In this document: piece by piece, positions 6,593 to 13,584 of the stretch
Layout of the letters: the number at the start of each line of letters is the position of its first letter
How positions within the stretch are numbered: the stretch's first letter is position 1
Origin: a virus
Length of the DNA: 27,024 nucleotides
IMG/VR virus record: IMGVR_UViG_3300021197_000451
Coordinates: 1-27,024 of that record
Reading direction: 5' to 3' (one strand)
Notes under the pieces: model-generated
The model's database searches: none
Seen by the model: only the letters and a program-made list of their open reading frames with translations
Told to the model about the DNA's origin: nothing
Program-made: the position numbers and the translations under genes

Positions 6593-6757
6593 TTACTTCC
6601 TGCGTCTGTTCTTTCCAAATACTACGGCTTGCAAAATGCGCTTGAGGATATTAACGATATTGTCGTCTGCCTGTGTTTCAGTCAAGGCTGTAATTGACCC
6701 TGCTGCCACAAGGATAGCCAAGGCAATCTCACTCCAAAATTTAAGTAGGAACTCCAT
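6593..6757 (-). CDS. Holin-like small membrane protein (54 aa), newly called
   Basis: A 54-codon frame starts 3 nt after the amidase stop. The product has a charged start (MEFLLKFWSE), one hydrophobic segment IALAILVAAGSITALT (11-26), a short polar turn (ETQADDN), an amphipathic helix, and a very basic tail ending KNRRRK. One membrane segment plus a positively charged C-terminus beside an endolysin is the layout of a small holin, which would open the cytoplasmic membrane so that the amidase can reach the cell wall. The family was not recognised, so the call rests on topology and position. It is the last gene before the terminator. Confidence 0.65.
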   Translation of the reverse strand: MEFLLKFWSEIALAILVAAGSITALTETQADDNIVNILKRILQAVVFGKNRRRK

Positions 6758-6760
6758 GAT

Positions 6761-7183
6761 TTATGGTTTTAGTAAAAATTCATATTTGTCTCGCACGTCA
6801 AAACAGGGACATGCTTTTTTCTTTGTGTACTGATTGTGTCCTGAAATCTTCAGAGGACCAAATACCAGACGCAACGCTTTGACCAATCGAATAAACGATA
6901 TGTCTTGCGCTGGTGTCATGGTGTCTTTGGGTTCGTTGGTCTTTGCATCTAAGCCACCGACATAGCACACACCTATAGAGTCATGGTTGTGTCCTCTTGT
7001 GTGCGCTCCCATCTTTTCTATTGGTCTGCCTTGGTGTACAGCACCGTCTAAATAGATGACATAGTGGTAACCAACATCCGAAAAATTACGCTCTTTGTGC
7101 CACATACGAATAGTGTTGACATCGTAGTGCGCACCCTGCACCGTTGCAGAACAGTGCAAAATAATTCTGTTAATGTCTCTCAC
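6761..7183 (-). CDS. Endolysin: N-acetylmuramoyl-L-alanine amidase (T7 lysozyme type)
   Basis: The 140-residue protein is close in size to T7 lysozyme (about 150). It would cleave the bond between N-acetylmuramic acid and L-alanine in peptidoglycan at lysis. Zinc ligands are visible: H10 in INRIILHCSAT, H116 in SGHNQYTKKKACPCFDV, and C125 in the same motif. VGYHYVIYLDG (37-47) and SIGVCYVGGLD (69-79) are also typical of Amidase_2. I chose a GTG start that overlaps the upstream stop as GTGA, giving the familiar N-terminus with the first ligand about ten residues in. A longer frame upstream would overlap the previous gene by 55 nt. No signal peptide is seen, so it needs a holin. Confidence 0.95.
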   Translation of the reverse strand: MRDINRIILHCSATVQGAHYDVNTIRMWHKERNFSDVGYHYVIYLDGAVHQGRPIEKMGAHTRGHNHDSIGVCYVGGLDAKTNEPKDTMTPAQDISFIRLVKALRLVFGPLKISGHNQYTKKKACPCFDVRDKYEFLLKP

Positions 7184-7431
7184 AACAGTTTGTCTACTTG
7201 TCGCAACTCCCAATCGTAATCCCTTGGCTTCCACGTCAAAGGGTCTATGCGTCTGTCTGTCATGCGCCCACCAAAACTGACACGAGGTAGATTTGAGAGC
7301 CTACCCCCGTAAGTTCTTAGCTGCTGCACTACGTCTTCACCGCTGGCCCCAGCCTCCAACATGTCTATGTAGTCTTTGCGGTCAAACTCGTACACCCTGC
7401 GATAGACCACGACGTAGTATCTCTGAATCAT
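7180..7431 (-). CDS. Hypothetical protein of the lysis cassette (83 aa)
   Basis: This is a basic, aromatic-rich protein (MIQRYYVVVYRRVYEFDRKD; later LTWKPRDYDWELRQVDKLL) that I do not recognise. It has no membrane segment. It is coupled by 4-nt overlaps to both neighbours, the small membrane-associated protein before it and the amidase after it. It could be a lysis regulator or a structural accessory. The close coupling gives good confidence that it is expressed, but not what it does. Confidence 0.7.
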   Translation of the reverse strand: MIQRYYVVVYRRVYEFDRKDYIDMLEAGASGEDVVQQLRTYGGRLSNLPRVSFGGRMTDRRIDPLTWKPRDYDWELRQVDKLL

Positions 7432-7634
7432 TCTACACGGTTTTTAGCCAACAGAATTTTAATCTCATTAACCCCATCCATAAGTTCACGCAAGGCCGCG
7501 CTTACGTGGTCTTGGTTTTTTTCAAGGGCATCTATACGTGCGGTCATCTTAGTCATATCTGTGTTTAGTTTCACCCACGTCCCCAAAATTCCTGCTGCTG
7601 CACTTACTGCGACACTGATAATTTCGCCTGTCAT
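7428..7634 (-). CDS. Small membrane-anchored coiled-coil protein (68 aa)
   Basis: The N-terminus is a hydrophobic segment (EIISVAVSAAAGILGTWV, residues 4-21). It is followed by a heptad-like helix (MTARIDALEKNQDHVSAALR and onward). A single anchor with a coiled coil is reminiscent of XhlA/hemolysin-type lysis accessory proteins, and of spanin-like or holin-associated proteins. It lies two genes before the amidase, with ATGA overlaps on both sides. It may be a second holin component or an antiholin, by topology only. Confidence 0.65.
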   Translation of the reverse strand: MTGEIISVAVSAAAGILGTWVKLNTDMTKMTARIDALEKNQDHVSAALRELMDGVNEIKILLAKNRVE

Positions 7635-7759
7635 TTGCGTGCGATAACGGCTTCAAGTTGTTCGATGCGAATAAGTAGCCTGTCAATCACAGCAATAAGA
7701 TGCTCATGGTTTGGCAACTCTCGCACTTCGTCTTCCGTCAAAAAATCTTCAATAGGCAT
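7631..7759 (-). CDS. Short helical protein (42 aa)
   Basis: The ATG lies one base after the fibre-like gene stop (TAACATG), the same arrangement as at the portal/adaptor junction, and the stop overlaps the next gene by 4 nt. The product is acidic at the start (MPIEDFLTEDEVRELPNHEH) and ends in an amphipathic helix. A longer reading of this frame would begin inside the upstream gene and lacks protein-like composition, so I reject that extension. Function unknown. Confidence 0.65.
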   Translation of the reverse strand: MPIEDFLTEDEVRELPNHEHLIAVIDRLLIRIEQLEAVIARK

Positions 7760-7760
7760 G

Positions 7761-8306
7761 TTAGAGTAGTTTGAATCGTGCAGAAAAAGAACATCCGTTA
7801 GGCGTAGCACTCGGTGTCCAGCCGACAGCAAATTCGCCCAAAGCAGGAAAGTCAAAGGTGCTGGTGTCGTAAACAAACCTCGTTGCTGCACCTGACGAAA
7901 CAGAGGCTGTAACACTACCCAACAAAGCCCCTGCCCCCGACGTGGTGAAGTTGTAAATGTTTACTGTTTCATCCCGTGTCCCACCGCTTGTCACCCATAA
8001 AGTCACGTCAACCAATCGCATAGCAACAGGCAAGGGACAAAGGTTAGAATACGCGACGTAAGGTGACTCAGACAGCGTAGCACCAGAGGCAGGCCAGTAA
8101 GAAAAGATTGCATTGTTTTGAAAAAACGCGCCTTGCAACGTAAACCATTGCGTACTGCCCAAAGCGTTACCGAGGTCAGATACCGTAATTTTTTTACTTG
8201 TGCCTGCTGCACTGCCTGTAGTGTCAGAGACATCTACGATGTGCATTAGGTCATCACTCGCTGCTGCTGTGAGCGCGGTTTTGTCTGTTAGTTTTTGGAA
8301 TGCCAT
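7761..8306 (-). CDS. Tail appendage/fibre-like protein (181 aa)
   Basis: The N-terminal region (LTDKTALTAAASDDLMHIVD then VSDTTGSAAGTSKKITVSDL) is a pattern I recall from the start of many phage appendage and fibre-like proteins. There it serves for virion attachment or trimerisation. The rest is beta-rich, with many Ser/Thr/Gly and small hydrophobic residues (ASVSSGAATRFVYDTSTF), and two isolated cysteines. At 181 residues it is short for a complete receptor-binding fibre and may be a small spike or capsid fibre. It stands between the head connector and the lysis genes. A 54-nt non-coding gap before it holds nothing I recognise. Confidence 0.65.
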   Translation of the reverse strand: MAFQKLTDKTALTAAASDDLMHIVDVSDTTGSAAGTSKKITVSDLGNALGSTQWFTLQGAFFQNNAIFSYWPASGATLSESPYVAYSNLCPLPVAMRLVDVTLWVTSGGTRDETVNIYNFTTSGAGALLGSVTASVSSGAATRFVYDTSTFDFPALGEFAVGWTPSATPNGCSFSARFKLL

Positions 8307-8360
8307 CTACGCAAGTATTGTGTTAGTCTAACGGTATTTGCTGCCTTCTGTTGTTGACGC

Positions 8361-8930
8361 TTAACCCCTGTAATTGATGGCTTCGAGGAAGGCAATTTGT
8401 TGGTTGTCTGGGACTTTGCGCTCATAAACATTCATGTTTTGGAAATAGTTGCGTGTGCTGGGGTCAAGGTCGCTACCGCTATTCGTGTTGTACTCTGGGT
8501 AGTCGCTCACATTGTCGCACAAAAAGTCAATCAAACGCTGACGGTAAAACATAGCAATGTCTTGTGACCGTTCCAAAACCAACTTGAGGTCTTGGATAGA
8601 TGCGCTTGCTCCCTGCTCGCTGTCAGGAACCGTTATGCTGTTGTTGCTAAACCTTAGACGAAGCACGTAGCAAACCTCTACAAATGCAAACTGTGTCAAT
8701 GCAGGACAGATGTAATCGTCCAACAGTTTTTTGTACACGGCATTCCCCGCGTCGTCAATACCGATTGCAATTAGGGCTTTGATTTTGTCGTCCAACTTAG
8801 TACCCAATGCAGGCAGAATGTGTCTATCCTGTGCAATGGTAATCTGTGGATGCAAAATGTTTTCATCTACACTGGACCCCAGCGGGGTGTCTCTCTTGAG
8901 CCTTGCGGCACTGACGTATAAAGTTGCCAT
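8361..8930 (-). CDS. Head-tail adaptor-like protein (DUF6712-type)
   Basis: The protein resembles a family of connector/adaptor proteins placed right after the portal in Bacteroidota phages: an early lysine-rich segment (ATLYVSAARLKRDTPL), a TIAQDRHILPALGTKLDDKI block typical of the family, and a helical bundle (DYICPALTQFAFVEVCYVLR). It would sit below the portal and join head to tail. I start at the ATG one base after the portal stop (TAACATG); a TTG start five codons upstream is less likely. The family name is from memory; position and composition support it. Confidence 0.72.
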   Translation of the reverse strand: MATLYVSAARLKRDTPLGSSVDENILHPQITIAQDRHILPALGTKLDDKIKALIAIGIDDAGNAVYKKLLDDYICPALTQFAFVEVCYVLRLRFSNNSITVPDSEQGASASIQDLKLVLERSQDIAMFYRQRLIDFLCDNVSDYPEYNTNSGSDLDPSTRNYFQNMNVYERKVPDNQQIAFLEAINYRG

Positions 8931-8931
8931 G

Positions 8932-10944
8932 TTATTGCTTATCAATCATTGCTACTGCTTCGTCACCCTTTTGGACTACATAGGGGTTGCTTCCTACGCT
9001 CCGCATGGTTGCGTCCCAGTCTTCGTAAAACTCAGGCAAGCGGTCTCTGACGGCTACCTCTCCCTCTGGTGCAAAAATGTAAATGTTTCTCTGCCATCCA
9101 TGATAACAGTTCTTGCCCCCAGCAAATTCAAAGATGTCGTACCTATTCAAACCTGACTCCGCAAATTGTCCGTTCTCTCCTGCATCGCTCATGCTACCCT
9201 GTTGGCCCAAAGCAATGTCTTCGTAACGGTACTCCACACCACTGTCTGACAAATCCATCATTTCAATACAGAAGTCTCGGCTCTCTCCCTTTGGTGTGGA
9301 CGTCGCTGCTTTGAAGTAGCTATACCTAACGGCAAACACATTGCCAGCAGGACTAATGACATCGCCCCATTCGCTTTGCAAATTAATGTTGCTGTAGTCT
9401 TCTAAGTTAAAATTGTACTTGTTGCTGTGCAAACGCCTGTCTTCGTTGGGGTCGTCTACTCGCTCTGTCTTGAGCAACACAAACTTATCCATAGGCACAG
9501 GAGCATTTTTGTCCGCAAGATGTGAAAGCCAAGAGTCACCATCTTCAAGGCTAATCTTGTAAGCACTTAGTTGCTGCTCTATTGCGTCTCCGTCCTCAGC
9601 AATTTCTGCTTGCTCCTCCTCTTCAATAACTTTCTCAATCGCGCTAATGCCTTCGGTAAACAACGCATCTGCGACACTTGGTGTAAACTGCAACATCTGC
9701 ACAAGGAATACCTTGGCCTGCTCCTCTGTCAAAATACCCTCTTGCACCTTGACCAACACCTCTACCGCGCTTGCAATTTGCGCTCCGTTGTAAGAGGCAT
9801 CCTTTGTCGCTTGGTCTACGCTGGCATCTACTTCCTCAGTAAACAGGAAGGACGCAGGTTGCAATTTGCTAAAGTACAAGTCGAGCGTAATATTCATGGC
9901 ACTTAGCATAGGGCGTAGGCCACGAATCATAGTCTCTTGCATAGGGCGAATCACAGTATTGTGGAACAACTCGTAAGACTCCTTCATCTCGTCTGCGTTG
10001 TTGCCAAAGCCTCCACCTTCTGTCCTTAGTCCAAACAGCAATGGAGACGTAACGCGATGCGAAGTCAGCACGCGCGTTGTAATCTCACTGCTCATAAAGG
10101 CGTAAGTCTTTTGTGGGTCTGTAGGCGATAGGCTTTCAAACGTAGGTGCGTTTTCTGCACTGTCGTTAAAAGTCATGAGGAACTTGCCCGCGTTGGTGCT
10201 ACCTCCAAACTTGTCGTAGATAAGTTGCTCCATCCGCCTGCGCTCCTCCTCTGTTGGCACTCCGTTGTTGAACGAAATAAGCATAGACGGAAACAAACCA
10301 GACTGCAAGTTGGCAGCATGGAACTCTGCAATACGCTTGTCACACTCTACCCACGAGACACCACCAATGTAGTCGGGCAGTCCGTAAAAAAATGAGGTAG
10401 GGTTGTACAGTTTGATTTGTACAATTTGACTTGCTGCTGTGCGGTCTTGTGTGCTGAAGGCTGGGATGGCTTGTGGCACATACTTAGTAGGCTGTGACCA
10501 ATCCGCGCTGTGATAGTAGACCTCTACTTCGTCTTGGTCATTAGCCTTTCCCGCACGAATAGAGGCAGCAGGGATGTGGTGTACCTCTGCGATTGTCGTT
10601 CTGTCTTGACTCCAAATAGGATTAAGATAGCATTGCCCGTACAACTTCAAGTCGAGGGCCGCACGCTTCAAACATGTGCCGTCGCCAAACAAGACGTTTA
10701 GACGCAACCACTGGTCAATATGACTATCCTTGGTCGGGCTGTCAAAACCATGCCCGTAAATCATGTCCGCTACGCCTTTAACGATGGCATTGTGCATGCC
10801 GCTTCCAAGCATAAGAGACTCAAGGTAATATGGATAAAGGTTGTCCTCTCCCATAGTGACCCACTCGTTTGATGTACTCTCCTCAAATACTGGGATGCCA
10901 GTAGGGGAGTAATCGTAAACGCCAAACTCAAATTTTTTGCTCAT
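8932..10944 (-). CDS. Portal protein with an extended C-terminal domain (670 aa)
   Basis: Residues 1 to about 400 form a recognisable portal: a polar N-terminus, an internal helical clip/stem (AIVKGVADMIYGHGF) and a wing region. A KTYAFMSSEITTRVLTSHRV then TSPLLFGLRTEGGGFGNNAD stretch is typical of the portal crown of PBSX/SPP1-like families. It would form the ring through which DNA is packaged. A further 220-230 residues follow after an acidic linker (KVIEEEEQAEIAEDGDAIEQ). This part contains YDIFEFAGGKNCYHGWQRNI, a Cys/His/Trp motif of the type seen in minor head proteins. At 670 residues it is clearly longer than most portals (400-500). The gene order is unusual, because the capsid gene comes before it in transcription. 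Confidence 0.9.
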   Translation of the reverse strand: MSKKFEFGVYDYSPTGIPVFEESTSNEWVTMGEDNLYPYYLESLMLGSGMHNAIVKGVADMIYGHGFDSPTKDSHIDQWLRLNVLFGDGTCLKRAALDLKLYGQCYLNPIWSQDRTTIAEVHHIPAASIRAGKANDQDEVEVYYHSADWSQPTKYVPQAIPAFSTQDRTAASQIVQIKLYNPTSFFYGLPDYIGGVSWVECDKRIAEFHAANLQSGLFPSMLISFNNGVPTEEERRRMEQLIYDKFGGSTNAGKFLMTFNDSAENAPTFESLSPTDPQKTYAFMSSEITTRVLTSHRVTSPLLFGLRTEGGGFGNNADEMKESYELFHNTVIRPMQETMIRGLRPMLSAMNITLDLYFSKLQPASFLFTEEVDASVDQATKDASYNGAQIASAVEVLVKVQEGILTEEQAKVFLVQMLQFTPSVADALFTEGISAIEKVIEEEEQAEIAEDGDAIEQQLSAYKISLEDGDSWLSHLADKNAPVPMDKFVLLKTERVDDPNEDRRLHSNKYNFNLEDYSNINLQSEWGDVISPAGNVFAVRYSYFKAATSTPKGESRDFCIEMMDLSDSGVEYRYEDIALGQQGSMSDAGENGQFAESGLNRYDIFEFAGGKNCYHGWQRNIYIFAPEGEVAVRDRLPEFYEDWDATMRSVGSNPYVVQKGDEAVAMIDKQ

Positions 10945-11291
10945 CCTTGGTAAACTATGTCGGTGTCTACCGTCGTGTTTTCGAGGTAGTTCTGTTCAAC
11001 AGGTGGGTTTGTTACTGGCCTAATGTAGCACAACAACGTGGTTTGCAACTTCGTCAAAATACTGATTTCCAAAAGATACATACCAATGTCTCGCCTTGAC
11101 AAGTCTATAGCAAAGGACTTTACTGCACGTCCGTTATTTGGCTTTGACGAACCAATCGTGCCTGCATACTCTGTGCGCACACCAGTCATTTGATTGACAA
11201 AGCTATAGGTAATGCTGTCTGTTCCACTAACACCGTTTTCTCCTAAGTGTGCAGTGACATATTGCGACCCTGCCTTTTGCAACTGTATCAT
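10941..11291 (-). CDS. Hypothetical structural or connector protein (116 aa)
   Basis: The protein is mostly beta in pattern (SITYSFVNQMTGVRTEYAG, and RDIGMYLLEISILTKLQTT), with no membrane segment and one cysteine. It precedes the portal, with an ATGA overlap. I choose the ATG at 11291, not the upstream GTG 12 codons earlier, because those extra codons would lie inside a terminator hairpin. The leader carries TTATATTGATAG, shared with two other genes. By position it may be a head or neck component. No family recognised. Confidence 0.65.
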   Translation of the reverse strand: MIQLQKAGSQYVTAHLGENGVSGTDSITYSFVNQMTGVRTEYAGTIGSSKPNNGRAVKSFAIDLSRRDIGMYLLEISILTKLQTTLLCYIRPVTNPPVEQNYLENTTVDTDIVYQG

Positions 11292-11298
11292 GTATCTA

Positions 11299-11309
11299 TC
11301 AATATAAGG
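11299..11309 (-). promoter_or_regulatory. Shared CCTTATATTGA leader motif
   Basis: The 11-mer CCTTATATTGA just before the gene starting at 11291 also precedes the gene starting at 19018 (19024-19034). A shorter form, TTATATTG, precedes ninG (3760-3767). It could be a promoter -7 element (TA-N2-TTG) or an A/T-rich translation leader. Here it directly follows a terminator, which favours a promoter. Confidence 0.35.
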
Positions 11310-11314
11310 AAATG

Positions 11315-11340
11315 AAAAAGGGGACACACGGCCCCCTTTC
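11315..11340 (-). terminator. Terminator-like hairpin after the tail-tube genes
   Basis: The minus strand reads AAAGGGG, a 9-nt loop (GCCGTGTGT), CCCCTTT and then two more T, a compact stem of 7 bp flanked by a T run. It begins 23 nt after the stop of the second tail-tube-like gene. This would end the transcript of the highly expressed capsid and tube genes and give the portal gene group a separate level. The stem is short, so termination may be partial. Confidence 0.6.
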
Positions 11341-11362
11341 TCTTCTGTCTAATCTTCAATCG

Positions 11363-11923
11363 TTATCCAATAGTAATGTTAGGGAACTCCTTGAAAGGGG
11401 CAGTAGTGCCTCCTGACCCGCTACCCACCATTGTGTAAAAGGCCACTGGTTCTTTACCGACCATTTCCACATTGAACCCATTTGCATCACCAAAGTTTTG
11501 ACCTGTTGTCATCTGGCCTACTGTGACATCCATACCGTTTGAACCACCGAGCAAAAACAAATTGCCTTGGTTGTCTTCTACGATAATGTTTGGAGAACCG
11601 TAAGCCAGCATTTTAATCTGGTTGGCTTGCGTCTGTGTCAACTTATTGAAAGTCAGTGACAGGTTCTGCTCAAAGAAACGTGTGCCAGTAGAAGGGTCAG
11701 CGTTGACGTTGATGCTCAATCCTGCCGCTTCTCTGCGTGTCTCAAAGTAGTACGCTGTCATAGACCCTGTCTCCTCAATCACATGCTTGTAGTCATTTGT
11801 CCCAACAATTGTTGTAGACGCTGCCAAAATATCAGAGTAGTTAATAATGTAAACTCCTTTGATGCCTCCGACAGCATCTTTACAGTTGTCGCTTGCGCGT
11901 CCTGAAGTAATTGTGCAACTCAT
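11363..11923 (-). CDS. Tail-tube-like protein, copy 2 (186 aa)
   Basis: This is a paralogue of the gene just before it. Shared blocks in the same order are CKDAVGGIKGVYIINYSD near residue 14, RREAAGLSINV, TRFFEQNLSLTFNKLTQTQ, IIVEDNQGNLFLLGGSNGMD, and a C-terminal glycine-rich end. This beta-rich pattern with a Cys-rich start matches the major tail tube proteins of Bacteroidota phages. Those proteins stack as hexamers around the tape measure. The first gene of the pair ends exactly where this one begins (a shared base). It may be a minor tube protein, a terminal tube subunit or a decorated variant. The terminator follows 23 nt after its stop. Confidence 0.75.
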   Translation of the reverse strand: MSCTITSGRASDNCKDAVGGIKGVYIINYSDILAASTTIVGTNDYKHVIEETGSMTAYYFETRREAAGLSINVNADPSTGTRFFEQNLSLTFNKLTQTQANQIKMLAYGSPNIIVEDNQGNLFLLGGSNGMDVTVGQMTTGQNFGDANGFNVEMVGKEPVAFYTMVGSGSGGTTAPFKEFPNITIG

Positions 11924-12492
11924 TAGGCATTGATATTGATGTAGTCAAACTCTGTGAACGGAGGCTGACCACTTGAGTCTGTACCATCAAGGGTAAAGAA
12001 TGGTTCTATTTCCCGTCCTGTAAACGTCAAGGTCATGCCGTTCAAATCGCTAAATGCCTTGCCTGTCTCAAAGGTTCCCGCAGTAACGTCCATCCCGTTG
12101 GTGTGACCCAACATGATGAGGTTACCTTGGTTGTCCTCCACAATAATTTGTGGCCTCCCTGCCGCCAACTCAGACAAATTGTCTGCGTCAACTTGCGTCA
12201 GTTTGGTGAAAGTACAAGTAAACACTTGCTCAAAAAACGTAGTTCCCGTCGTTACATCCGACTGCGTGTCTACTGTTAGTGAAGCCATTTCACGCCTTAC
12301 CGCAAACTTATATACTTCGTAGGTGTTAGCCCCACCGCCTATTGCACCAAGGTCAGTAATGACGTTGGCAGCCGTAGCCACGTAACCTGGAAATGCAGAA
12401 GTGTCCGAAAAGTTGTGAATGTAAATCCCTTTGATGCCGCCCGTAGCGTCCTTACAACTGACGCTTCTCCCGCTTGAAATATTACAAGACAT
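11923..12492 (-). CDS. Tail-tube-like protein, copy 1 (189 aa)
   Basis: The protein begins MSCNISSGRSVSCKDATGGI. It continues with KGIYIHNFSD, RREMASLTVDTQSDVTTGTT, FFEQVFTCTFTKLTQVD, RPQIIVEDNQGNLIMLGHTN and GMDVTAGTFETGKAF, all also present in the next gene. I recognise this as the style of tail tube proteins in Bacteroidota siphoviruses, where one beta-sandwich subunit forms the tube. It lies directly after the major capsid gene, at a place normally used for highly made virion proteins. Which of the two copies is the main tube protein cannot be told from sequence. A 21-nt A/C/T-rich leader precedes it. Confidence 0.78.
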   Translation of the reverse strand: MSCNISSGRSVSCKDATGGIKGIYIHNFSDTSAFPGYVATAANVITDLGAIGGGANTYEVYKFAVRREMASLTVDTQSDVTTGTTFFEQVFTCTFTKLTQVDADNLSELAAGRPQIIVEDNQGNLIMLGHTNGMDVTAGTFETGKAFSDLNGMTLTFTGREIEPFFTLDGTDSSGQPPFTEFDYININA

Positions 12493-12513
12493 GGTGTTCA
12501 GTTTTTAGGTTAA

Positions 12514-13584
12514 TTACTGTGGAAGGATAGTGCTGAGCGTTCCGACAATTACGTCTTGCGCTACGCCTACCTGCATGCCAAGTCCAAACCGCATGGTTAC
12601 ACCCACGTTGTCTGAGCCGTCGTACTGGTAGAAAGGAATGTACTGTGTGCTGGTGTAGTCCGTGTTCAAGTTAGAACCGACCACAAGGTTTTCCCGTTGT
12701 GCTGCGATAACGCAGTCAGCAGGCATACCTGGGCAAGTCAAGACTGGAACTCCCAAGTAGTTCAAGTTGTCAATCGCTTGGTTAGTAGACTGACCATTGA
12801 TACCCTGACCCAACGCATCGCCTGAGGACAGTGCAGACCCTCCTACTGTAGCAAGTGCCTGACGGTACAAAGCAGCAGTTTTGGGGTTGACGTACAAAGC
12901 AAAGTCAGGCTTAGAAAGCAAAGCAGAACGGTCAAGTGCAGCCTTGTCGTAGACCTTACCCATTTCTTGAATTACATTCAAAGAGGTAATTTCTGCAATC
13001 GGCGCTCCCACAGTGCCAGAGGAACCAACAGCCAAAGCACCAGCAGCCAAACCAAGACGGTCAAAAACCCCATCGTTAGAAAGGAAACCAGCTACGCCTG
13101 CGACGCTTGCGCTACCCTGCCACACCATGTTCTCGACACCTTCAGCAGTCTTACCTGCAACAGTAGCAATCACAAAGTTGCGGAACTCAGGAGAGGCCCA
13201 ATCTTGTGCGTTACGCGCTCCTACCTGACCCATAAATGTGGGCAAGATTTTAGCACGGCACAAGCGTTCGTTGACTTTCAAATCGCTCAAAGTCAAGACG
13301 CTTTCATCCAAAGTCACGCTGTCGCCATCTTGAAAATCACAGGTAGCAACGCCTGCTCCACCTGCTTGGATAACGTCGTTAGCAACAGAAGTTACAGAAA
13401 GGACTGCCTTATTACGAATGCCGTCAATCTGACGCACATAGCCTTTGGCAAGGGTGTCAGCGGCTTTAACCGCTGGGGTCAAAAATGGTGTTGCCAACTC
13501 ACCTGCGTAGGTGTTGTTGTCAATCACTGGGTTGTTGAATGCACGACGCTTTGCGGTGCGATTCAGTGAACGATACTTACTCAT
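12514..13584 (-). CDS. Major capsid protein (356 aa)
   Basis: This is the shell protein of the head, likely HK97 fold. Evidence is the place after the protease and scaffold-like genes, the length of about 350 residues, and typical composition: a polar basic N-terminus (MSKYRSLNRTAKRRAFNNPV), an alternating beta/helix body with many Ala/Gly/Ser, and a central SPEFRNFVIATVAGKTAEGV helix like the spine helix. It also has a PIAEITSLNVIQEMGKVYDK segment and a beta-rich end (GVTMRFGLGMQVGVAQDVIV) like the P-domain. No separate delta domain is obvious, consistent with use of a scaffold gene. The ATG overlaps the scaffold-like stop (ATGA). Copy number and operon position suggest it is the most abundant virion protein. 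Confidence 0.88.
   Translation of the reverse strand: MSKYRSLNRTAKRRAFNNPVIDNNTYAGELATPFLTPAVKAADTLAKGYVRQIDGIRNKAVLSVTSVANDVIQAGGAGVATCDFQDGDSVTLDESVLTLSDLKVNERLCRAKILPTFMGQVGARNAQDWASPEFRNFVIATVAGKTAEGVENMVWQGSASVAGVAGFLSNDGVFDRLGLAAGALAVGSSGTVGAPIAEITSLNVIQEMGKVYDKAALDRSALLSKPDFALYVNPKTAALYRQALATVGGSALSSGDALGQGINGQSTNQAIDNLNYLGVPVLTCPGMPADCVIAAQRENLVVGSNLNTDYTSTQYIPFYQYDGSDNVGVTMRFGLGMQVGVAQDVIVGTLSTILPQ

Noticed and set aside
7184-7234. Longer amidase with an upstream start
   Set aside because: It would overlap the previous gene by 55 nt and add residues not seen in T7-type amidases; the GTG in a GTGA overlap is better placed.
7760-7915. Upstream extension of the 42-residue protein into the fibre-like gene
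   Set aside because: The extension is a shadow frame of the fibre-like gene, and the ATG one base after its stop fits the TAACATG junction used elsewhere.
12967-13569. Plus-strand open frame of 200 codons opposite the major capsid gene
   Set aside because: The composition is not protein-like (many Cys, His and Ser mixed), and the minus-strand capsid gene explains the region fully.
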